Shown: piece by piece, positions 57,868 to 64,000 of the stretch
How the letters are laid out: each line of letters starts with the position of its first letter
Numbering within the stretch: position 1 is the first letter of the stretch
Source: Flavobacterium sp. Root935
GTDB lineage: Bacteria; Bacteroidota; Bacteroidia; Flavobacteriales; Flavobacteriaceae
NCBI RefSeq assembly: GCF_001429295.1
Contig: NZ_LMJL01000007.1
Coordinates: 796,835-860,834, forward strand
Direction of reading: 5' to 3'
DNA: 64,000 bases
Program-made: the position numbers and the translations under genes
The notes under the pieces: generated by a model
Database searches by the model: none
Told to the model about the DNA's origin: nothing
What the model saw: only the letters and a program-made list of their open reading frames with translations

Positions 57868-60075
57868 TTACAGATTAAAATTAACTCCCAAAACGATGTT
57901 TCTTCCAATGTTCGGAATTCCGTCTGTTTTTAATCTAGAAAGGTGTGCAATATATTTTTTATCAAATAAATTGTTTCCGTTTAAGTTAATGTCAAATGCT
58001 GTTTTTCCTAGTTTTACAGTTCCTCCAAAACCTAAATTTACTAAAGTATAACCTTTAGAAGCAGTTTCAAATCCGCTTACATTATCTTGGCTGAAAGTAG
58101 ACGAAACATTTAATGAAGCAAAACCTTCGCTTAACCAATCTTTGATATTAAATTCAGTTCTAAGCGTGTTGTTCCAATTGTTAGCAGGAATTAAAGGCAG
58201 ATAATCATCATTGTCTTTTTTACCTGTTACAGTTTCAAAACTAGTTTCAAAATGTAACCAATCTAAAGGATGCGGGTGAAAGTGTAAACCAACTTCGCCT
58301 CCAAACAATTTTGCATTATCTTGAACATAAGCAAAAACATCATTATCATCTAAAACGTCTCCAGTTGGAGAGGTATAAATATAATTGTTTACGTGATTGT
58401 AAAATCCGTTAACAAAGAATTCGAAATGTGTGTTTTTGTATTCTAAGTTCAAATCAGTCTGAACGTTTTGTTCTGTTTTCAAATTAGCATTTCCAATTTC
58501 ATAACGATTTGTTCCTTCGTGAACACCGTTTGAAGTTAATTCGGCTAAGTTTGGTGCTCTAAAACCAGTTGCCACATTTAAACGAAGCGTCAACGGTTCT
58601 GCCAGTTTTGTTTTATATCCTAAAGAAGCATTAAAACTGTCAAACGATTTATCTAAAGCTTGAAAATAGCCTTCTTCGCCTTCAGTTCCGTGAGCAATTG
58701 AAGTAATATTTCTGTTATCAAAACGCAATCCGGCTTGAATAACACTATTGTCCCATTCGTAATTCGCAGTTCCAAAAACGCCAAAATCATTTGTTGTAGC
58801 ATCTGGAATTAAATATTCTTCACCAGAATTTTTATTGGTTTGATGCATTCCCTGAACTCCAAAAATAGTTTCGATTTTTCCGAATTTAGGTAAATGATAT
58901 TTTGCATTATAGTTGAAAGTATTCAATTTCATATGAAGAGAAGCTTCGTTGCTGTCTTCAAATTCGCTTCTATCATTCGCGATATAACCTAAGTCAACGT
59001 CTAATTTTGAGTTTTCAAAAAAGATAACATTATTCAAACTCAATAAATGATTAAAAATTCCTTGTCTCGGAAATTGAGTGTCTTTGCTTGAAGACTGTTC
59101 TGCAATTCCATCTTCTGGAATTCCGATATCTAGTTTGTTGTAATTGTATCTTAAAACACTTGAAAAGCTTGAATTGCTGTATCCAATTCCAGTTTTAAAA
59201 TCAGTTTCATTGTAGCGTGAATTGGTTACGCGGTCGCCATCGGCAATTTTATAATCAGAATGTGTGTTGTAACTTCCACGAGCTAAGAATTTCCAATTAT
59301 CTGTCGAAGTTTTTAATCCGATAGAAGAATTACTTCCCTGCGTATTAGTGAAATATTTTTGACTGAAATTAGCTTTAAAATCTCCAGCATCAGCAAATTT
59401 TTCGGGGTTAAAATATAAAACACCTCCCAAAGCATCAGAACCATATAATAAGGAAGCTGGTCCTTTTATAACCTCGACACTTTCGATTCCGGCATCATTT
59501 AAACCTAAACCATGTTCGTCTCCAAACTGCTGATTTTCGATACGAACGCCTTGAGAATATACTAAAACACGATTACCGCTAAGTCCGCGAATTACGGGTT
59601 TTCCGATAGAAGTTCCAGTCGAAATCTGAGAAACTCCAGGAATTGTTGCTAAACCTTCAATTAAAGTTGAGGTGCCTTTTTGCTGTAATGTTTTGATGCT
59701 TTCGTGCTCAATTTTCATTACGTTTTGCGATTGCAATTTATTAAAAGGCGTAGAAACAACCACTTCATCCATTTCTAAAACAGATTCTAAAAGGATAATA
59801 TCAAGGGTGTTTTCCTTTACTAATTTCGCAATAGTTTGATTCTGATTAGCATATCCAACATAAGAAAAAGCAATGCGAAGACTTCCGTTTGGAAGATTTT
59901 TTAATTCGTATTTTCCGTTCACATCTGTTGTTGTTCCTTTATGTAATTCAGGTGCGTAAACTGAAACTCCTGGTAATGGCTGATTTTGAGCATCGGTTAC
60001 AATACCTGAAACCGAATTTTGAGCAGTAAGAATGCTCGAGAACCCTAAAATAAGGGCAATTATAATTTTTTTCAT
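57868..60075 (-). CDS. TonB-dependent outer-membrane receptor, 735 aa
   Basis: Signal peptide 1-18, a carboxypeptidase-regulatory-like N-terminal domain (about 22-100, VSGIVTDAQNQPLPGVSVYAP), a plug (about 110-225, with GVSQISTGTSIGKPVIRGLSG), and a 22-strand barrel to the C-terminus (ending IVLGVNFNL). It would carry a metal chelate or other ligand across the outer membrane with TonB energy. Two of its features, the upstream small His/Cys-rich protein and the size, fit the copper/zinc-type receptors of Bacteroidota, but the ligand is inferred only from context. Confidence 0.9.
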   Translation of the reverse strand: MKKIIIALILGFSSILTAQNSVSGIVTDAQNQPLPGVSVYAPELHKGTTTDVNGKYELKNLPNGSLRIAFSYVGYANQNQTIAKLVKENTLDIILLESVLEMDEVVVSTPFNKLQSQNVMKIEHESIKTLQQKGTSTLIEGLATIPGVSQISTGTSIGKPVIRGLSGNRVLVYSQGVRIENQQFGDEHGLGLNDAGIESVEVIKGPASLLYGSDALGGVLYFNPEKFADAGDFKANFSQKYFTNTQGSNSSIGLKTSTDNWKFLARGSYNTHSDYKIADGDRVTNSRYNETDFKTGIGYSNSSFSSVLRYNYNKLDIGIPEDGIAEQSSSKDTQFPRQGIFNHLLSLNNVIFFENSKLDVDLGYIANDRSEFEDSNEASLHMKLNTFNYNAKYHLPKFGKIETIFGVQGMHQTNKNSGEEYLIPDATTNDFGVFGTANYEWDNSVIQAGLRFDNRNITSIAHGTEGEEGYFQALDKSFDSFNASLGYKTKLAEPLTLRLNVATGFRAPNLAELTSNGVHEGTNRYEIGNANLKTEQNVQTDLNLEYKNTHFEFFVNGFYNHVNNYIYTSPTGDVLDDNDVFAYVQDNAKLFGGEVGLHFHPHPLDWLHFETSFETVTGKKDNDDYLPLIPANNWNNTLRTEFNIKDWLSEGFASLNVSSTFSQDNVSGFETASKGYTLVNLGFGGTVKLGKTAFDINLNGNNLFDKKYIAHLSRLKTDGIPNIGRNIVLGVNFNL

Positions 60076-60240
60076 TTGAAAATGATGCTATAGTTAAATT
60101 GATTTTTCCTTTTTGAATGAAAACCAAAACAAGCAGCAAAGCATTCTGATCCTAATTAAAAATAAGTTAGGATTAGGAAACTCAACGCAGTTTCAATTTA
60201 AAATAAAAAGAAAATGTGATTTTTTTAGAAACCGAAAAAT

Positions 60241-60594
60241 TTAAGAAACTACAGCAAAAGGAGGTCCGCGCAATAAGTAGGCACTTGTGGAAACAGAAAA
60301 AATCTTTTCTGACAGCGGAAAGAAATAAGGAATATCGCTGTTGAAATAATAAAACTGAAAAGAGAAATCTTGCGGAACTACAAACGATTCAAACGCAAAA
60401 TTACAAACAAAACAAACTTCATAATTATGATGCTGGTGCGTTATTTCTCCGCTGGGATCATTGTACTTATGATGACACTGCTTTTCTAAAAGCTGTTTTG
60501 CAATATGCTCATAACTGTGTATCGACTGAAACAATATCGAGAACAATATTGTTACAGCAAAAGATAAACTTAATATGAGCTGTTTTTTCTTCAT
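60241..60594 (-). CDS. Small exported His/Cys-rich protein, probable metal-binding, 117 aa
   Basis: One N-terminal hydrophobic segment (about residues 5-25, signal or anchor) is followed by clustered metal-type residues: Cys40-His41-His42, His53-x-His55-His56 and Cys61-x-x-Cys64, then a hydrophobic region and a YLLRGPPF motif near the C-terminus. Similar small proteins with an RGPP ending sit beside TonB receptor genes in other Bacteroidota in my recollection. It lies 165 nt upstream of the receptor on the same strand. The ATG at 60594 is only 6 nt from a -7 promoter element, so the mRNA may be leaderless. Function is inferred. Confidence 0.65.
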   Translation of the reverse strand: MKKKQLILSLSFAVTILFSILFQSIHSYEHIAKQLLEKQCHHKYNDPSGEITHQHHNYEVCFVCNFAFESFVVPQDFSFQFYYFNSDIPYFFPLSEKIFSVSTSAYLLRGPPFAVVS

Positions 60595-60600
60595 TTCCTG

Positions 60601-60608
60601 CAAAGGTA
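60601..60608 (-). promoter_or_regulatory. -7 promoter element (TACCTTTG) of the His/Cys-rich protein gene
   Basis: Exact TAnnTTTG match on the minus strand 6 nt before the ATG at 60594, which would give a leaderless transcript. A TTG at 60603 would be inside the element. Confidence 0.45.
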
Positions 60609-60744
60609 TAAAAGATAAAAAGAAAATTCATTTATTTTTTGCTTATCCCTATTGATTTATTGCAAAAAACGCAGCAATTAATTTTAATCTCCAACAAAAA
60701 GAGAATATTTATATTTCTTATCGTTACTAGAAAAAGCAATATGT

Positions 60745-60752
60745 TATATTTG
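60745..60752 (+). promoter_or_regulatory. -7 promoter element (TATATTTG)
   Basis: Exact TAnnTTTG, 65 nt before the ATG of the outer-membrane protein at 60818; no TTG -33. Confidence 0.4.
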
Positions 60753-60817
60753 TATATGAAATAAATAGACGCAGAAGAGCGTTTATTTTTAAAACCTCTT
60801 TAAAACCAAACCACGAT

Positions 60818-61522
60818 ATGCGAATTATTTTTAGCTGCTTGTTTTTACTCACTTTTTTTAGCTCTTTTGCACAGGAAGAAGTTAAACCTGAAGTAAAACC
60901 AGTAATCAAAATTGATTCTTTATATCGAGAAGATCAGTTTTTCTTTTCGGTTACCTATAACATGTTTACAGATATTCCTGATAAGTTTAAACAGAATAAA
61001 TTTTCTTTGGGACTTTCTGGAGGTTTTCTGCGCGATATGCCGGTTAACAAATCAAGAACAGTATCAATTGCTGCCGGTTTAGGATTAAGCTATCAAAATT
61101 ATTATCAAAATCTAACCATTTTTCAAGATGGATCAGGTGCAATTGCTTATGGGGTAAATGATTACGGAGAATTTGTTTCAAATCGTTATAAACAATATTC
61201 TGTAGATCTTCCGATAGAATTTAGATGGAGAAATTCAACTTATGAAAGCACTAAATTCTGGCGTATTTATGGCGGTGTAAAATTGAGTTATGTTTTTTCG
61301 AGTGCATCAATTTTGGATGATGGAGAGAAAACCTATAAAATCAATAATAATCCCGATATCAACAAATTTCAATACGGACCTTATCTTGCCGCGGGATATA
61401 ATACCTGGAACATATATATTTACTACGGTTTAAATCCGTTGTTTAATTCTGCAACTACTGGGGCTGGCGAAAAAATCAATTTGAAAACTTTAAATGCTGG
61501 ATTGATCTTTTATATTTTATAA
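60818..61522 (+). CDS. Outer-membrane beta-barrel protein of the porin/PorT-like family, 234 aa
   Basis: Signal peptide at residues 1-17 (FSCLFLLTFFSSFAQ) and a barrel-like remainder with repeated aromatic strands (FSLGLSGGFLRDMP, SIAAGLGLSYQNYYQN, KFWRIYGGVKLSYVF, YGPYLAAGYNTWNIYIYYG, LNAGLIFYIL). It resembles proteins annotated as PorT-family, but it is probably not the type IX secretion component itself; nothing nearby belongs to that system. Its 3' end overlaps the convergent membrane protein gene by 6 nt. Confidence 0.75.
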   Translation: MRIIFSCLFLLTFFSSFAQEEVKPEVKPVIKIDSLYREDQFFFSVTYNMFTDIPDKFKQNKFSLGLSGGFLRDMPVNKSRTVSIAAGLGLSYQNYYQNLTIFQDGSGAIAYGVNDYGEFVSNRYKQYSVDLPIEFRWRNSTYESTKFWRIYGGVKLSYVFSSASILDDGEKTYKINNNPDINKFQYGPYLAAGYNTWNIYIYYGLNPLFNSATTGAGEKINLKTLNAGLIFYIL

Positions 61523-62149
61523 CCACAGGTATAAAAATAAAAGCTGGGGCATAATTCCAATAAATAATCCAATTAATATTTCTCTTGATGTATGTGCATT
61601 CATCTCTAAACGGGATGAAGCCACAACTCCAGATAATAAAATAAGCAAAGCCGGCCAATATGGATTATGCATTTGCAGGTGAATGTTTAAGCCAATTACA
61701 AAAATGGCAAAGCCACAAATAGCAACCATATGTAAACTTGCCTTTACTTTAAATAGTGTACTTACTAAAGCCAAAATTGTACTAAACAAGGCTCCCAGAA
61801 AAAAGAAATGAAGTTCAGGATAACGAATAATAACTATACTTCGTTTTACCAGTAAAATATACAAAAAGCACTGTAAAATTAGCGGAATGGTGCGTTCTGA
61901 AGTCTGGCTCAGCATGATCGATTTTACATGTCCAGTTGATCGCAGCAGTAAATAAAATAAAACAGGAACAACCACATTAATCACCAAAATCTGGATTAAA
62001 ACAAAATATTTTTCCTGTGTGCTAAAAATGTCTCCTTTATAGAATAAATAAAACAATGTTGCATACAACGATATAAAAATGGGGTGTAATATATAGGAGA
62101 AAATAGGAAGTAACTTTTTCAAAACGCTCAAATTTGTGGTAATAAACAA
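61517..62149 (-). CDS. PAP2-like integral membrane protein, 210 aa
   Basis: Six or seven hydrophobic segments with the remnants of the phosphatase pattern: SERTIP near 80-90, KASLHM near 135-140 (the place of the SGH motif) and NAHTSREILIGLFIG near 182-196 (the place of the SRxxxxxH motif). Such proteins are common in Bacteroidota; phosphatase activity is doubtful because the full active-site signature is not complete. Convergent with the outer-membrane protein gene. Confidence 0.65.
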   Translation of the reverse strand: MFITTNLSVLKKLLPIFSYILHPIFISLYATLFYLFYKGDIFSTQEKYFVLIQILVINVVVPVLFYLLLRSTGHVKSIMLSQTSERTIPLILQCFLYILLVKRSIVIIRYPELHFFFLGALFSTILALVSTLFKVKASLHMVAICGFAIFVIGLNIHLQMHNPYWPALLILLSGVVASSRLEMNAHTSREILIGLFIGIMPQLLFLYLWL

Positions 62150-62228
62150 ATATACAGAAATATAAATAGCGAAGCTAAAACGCTTTATTTTTTAAGAAAA
62201 TCACAACTCTTTTCTATCTTTAATATCT

Positions 62229-62236
62229 TAATTTTG
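62229..62236 (+). promoter_or_regulatory. -7 promoter element (TAATTTTG) of murF-alr
   Basis: Exact TAnnTTTG, 18 nt before the ATG at 62255; no clear TTG -33. Confidence 0.5.
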
Positions 62237-62254
62237 AAAAAAAGATTTTCCTAA

Positions 62255-64000
62255 ATGAGCCTAAATTTAAAAAGCCTAGTTTCAGTTCTTAATGCCAAAT
62301 GGATTGGCTCTGATGAATCTATTTCTATAGATCATATTTCGATTGACAGCCGTTCACTCCAAAACGGACCTCAGACATTATTTTTTGCCTTGGCCGGCAT
62401 AAACAATGATGCTCATTTATTTATTCCCGATTTAATAGAAAAAGGAGTGCAGAACTTTGTTGTGCAATATATTCCCAATAATTATTCTGGAAAAGCTAAT
62501 TTTTTGGTTGTTGAAAATACGCTGGAAGCATTACAGAAATTTGCAGCATATTATAGAAATCTTTTTCATTTTCCAGTTATTGGATTAACGGGAAGTAACG
62601 GAAAAACGATAGTAAAAGAATGGCTTAACTTTTTACTAAGCCCAGAATACAATATTATCAGAAGTCCAAAAAGTTACAATTCGCAGGTTGGTGTGCCGCT
62701 TTCGGTAATTGCCATTAACGAAAAACACAATCTCGGAATTTTTGAAGCTGGAATTTCTACGGTTAACGAAATGGTTAATCTCGAAAAAATCATTAAACCT
62801 ACAATTGGCGTGCTCACAAATATTGGAAGCGCACACGATGAAGGCTTTTTAAATTTAGTGCAAAAGATTGATGAAAAATTGCTTTTATTTAAAGACTGCC
62901 CAGTTATTATTTATCAAAAAAATGAAGTTGTAGATTCTTGTTTGACACAATTTGCAGCCGAATATATGCTTCATCCTCGAAAACTTTTTTCATGGAGTTT
63001 TACCGATAAAACTGCTGATGTTTTTATTCTGAAAAAAGAAAGTAAAAACGATCACACCCAGATTCAATATCAATATCAAAATGAAATTTTTGATTTAGAA
63101 ATTCCGTTCAGTGATTCGGCTTCTGTAGAAAACAGTATTTCTTGTTTATTGGTTTTATTGCATTTTAACTATGATCAGGCAGCGATTCAAAATCGAATCC
63201 AGATGCTTTATCCCGTTCGAATGCGCCTTGAAGTTAAGAATGGAATTAACAATTGCAGTATAATAGATGATAGTTACAGCTCCGATTTTCAATCGCTTAA
63301 AATCGCTTTAGATTTCTTGGAAAGCCAAAAAAAGAATGCTGCTAAAACAGTTATTTTGTCGGATATTTTTCAAAGCGGATTTTCAAATGAAGAGTTATAC
63401 TCAAAAGTTGCAGACTTAATCGCTTCTAATAAAATAAACCGTATAATTGGAATTGGAGAAACGATTAGTGCTTTCGCCTCAAAATTTTCAAATATTACTA
63501 TTTTTCCAACTAAAAATGATTTTATCCAGGCCATTGAAAGTTTAAATTTTGCCAATGAAACCATTTTAATAAAAGGAGCAAGGTCGTTTCATTTTGAAGA
63601 AATTGTTTCAATGCTTGAAGAGAAAACACACGAAACAGTTCTTGAAATTAATCTCGATGCAATCAGCCATAACTTTAATTACTACAAATCGAAACTGGCA
63701 CCAAATGTGAAAATGATGGTAATGGTTAAGGCTTTTGGTTATGGAAACGGAGGTTTGGAAATCGCTAAATTATTAGAACATCATAAAGTAGATTATTTAG
63801 GTGTGGCTTTCGCCGATGAAGGGATTTTGTTGAAAAACGGCGGCATCAAACTACCTATTATGGTTTTAAATCCAGAATCGACAAGTTTTCCCTCTATTAT
63901 ACAATATCAGTTAGAACCTGAAATTTACAGCATAAAAGGGTTGAATGCCTTTTTGAAAATTGCCCGCGAAAAGAATCTAAAAGATTTTCCGATTCATATT
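62255..64000 (+). CDS. MurF-Alr fusion (UDP-MurNAc-tripeptide:D-Ala-D-Ala ligase / alanine racemase), partial
   Basis: 582 codons are in the window and the frame runs off the right edge without a stop, so the gene is partial at its 3' end. Residues 1-460 are MurF: ATP-binding GLTGSNGKT at 110-118, the KSYNSQVGVPLS segment, the FEAGIST motif, and LSDIFQSG. From about residue 464 (VLEINLDAISHNFNYYK) an alanine racemase domain begins, with the PLP lysine at about residue 492 in MVKAFGYGNG. The fusion joins the supply of D-Ala with the step that uses D-Ala-D-Ala and is known in Bacteroidota. Confidence 0.92.
   Translation, partial: MSLNLKSLVSVLNAKWIGSDESISIDHISIDSRSLQNGPQTLFFALAGINNDAHLFIPDLIEKGVQNFVVQYIPNNYSGKANFLVVENTLEALQKFAAYYRNLFHFPVIGLTGSNGKTIVKEWLNFLLSPEYNIIRSPKSYNSQVGVPLSVIAINEKHNLGIFEAGISTVNEMVNLEKIIKPTIGVLTNIGSAHDEGFLNLVQKIDEKLLLFKDCPVIIYQKNEVVDSCLTQFAAEYMLHPRKLFSWSFTDKTADVFILKKESKNDHTQIQYQYQNEIFDLEIPFSDSASVENSISCLLVLLHFNYDQAAIQNRIQMLYPVRMRLEVKNGINNCSIIDDSYSSDFQSLKIALDFLESQKKNAAKTVILSDIFQSGFSNEELYSKVADLIASNKINRIIGIGETISAFASKFSNITIFPTKNDFIQAIESLNFANETILIKGARSFHFEEIVSMLEEKTHETVLEINLDAISHNFNYYKSKLAPNVKMMVMVKAFGYGNGGLEIAKLLEHHKVDYLGVAFADEGILLKNGGIKLPIMVLNPESTSFPSIIQYQLEPEIYSIKGLNAFLKIAREKNLKDFPIHI

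Noticed and set aside
60818-61522. PorT of the type IX secretion system
   Set aside because: Only general resemblance to PorT-family barrels; no other secretion gene is near, so I keep a general outer-membrane protein call.

Overview
The window looks like chromosome from a Flavobacterium-type member of the Bacteroidota. The base composition is AT-rich. Many genes are preceded by the Bacteroidota promoter element TAnnTTTG, sometimes with TTG about 20 nt upstream, and Shine-Dalgarno sequences are rare. Several gene architectures are typical of the phylum: a MurF-Alr fusion, DnaE with a fused N-terminal proofreading exonuclease, ribosomal protein S16 with a long acidic tail, CarboxypepD_reg-type TonB-dependent receptors, and TPR-plus-AraC-HTH membrane regulators. 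I see no IS element, prophage, integrase or CRISPR array.

Layout. 1-8.1 kb: an ECF sigma factor and a TPR membrane protein (probable anti-sigma or sensor) lie divergent from a block holding a small membrane protein, a lipoprotein, a PKD/beta-barrel protein, a secreted TPR-CHAT caspase-like protein and a retropepsin-like aspartyl protease. Three copies of a GGGTAACAA element sit in front of the divergent block. 8.3-15.6 kb: S41 peptidase, TatD, an acyltransferase, asparaginase I, an MFS/LysR pair and tRNA-Ser(GGA). 15.8-21.9 kb: a tightly coupled seven-gene polyamine cluster (SAM decarboxylase, DUF4178, a small membrane protein, DUF350, membrane-anchored spermidine synthase-like protein, Tat-exported FAD oxidoreductase, multipass membrane protein). 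21.9-29.4 kb: GNAT, carbon-nitrogen hydrolase, AraC regulator, SGNH lipoprotein, DUF3050, acyl-CoA dehydrogenase and a TPR/HTH regulator.

29.4-36.8 kb is a peptide natural-product (bacteriocin-like) export locus. Four tandem double-glycine-leader peptides with a nearly invariant GTGGNGNG end lie on the minus strand. On the plus strand follow a C39-like/VKOR/thioredoxin disulfide-forming membrane protein, three Cys-containing precursor peptides, a peptidase-containing ABC exporter and an HlyD-type adaptor. None of the seven precursors appears as a full-length gene in a routine long-ORF view, and this locus is the best candidate for an undescribed system.

36.8-48.1 kb: TrmN6, a four-helix-bundle protein, rimM-rpsP, a lipoprotein, an RRM protein, then leuC-leuD-(cimA/leuA-like)-leuB behind a clear promoter and a Leu-rich eight-codon mini-ORF, and an AraC/SDR pair. 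48.6-64 kb: dnaE, a beta-barrel protein, an oxidoreductase, prolyl oligopeptidase, a TonB receptor with a His/Cys-rich small protein, an outer-membrane protein, a PAP2-like membrane protein, and murF-alr running off the right edge.

The gaps between genes carry at least ten different families of imperfect palindromes made of short repeated words, which is a striking property of this genome. Protein functions below come from motif recognition and memory of families, not from database searches.
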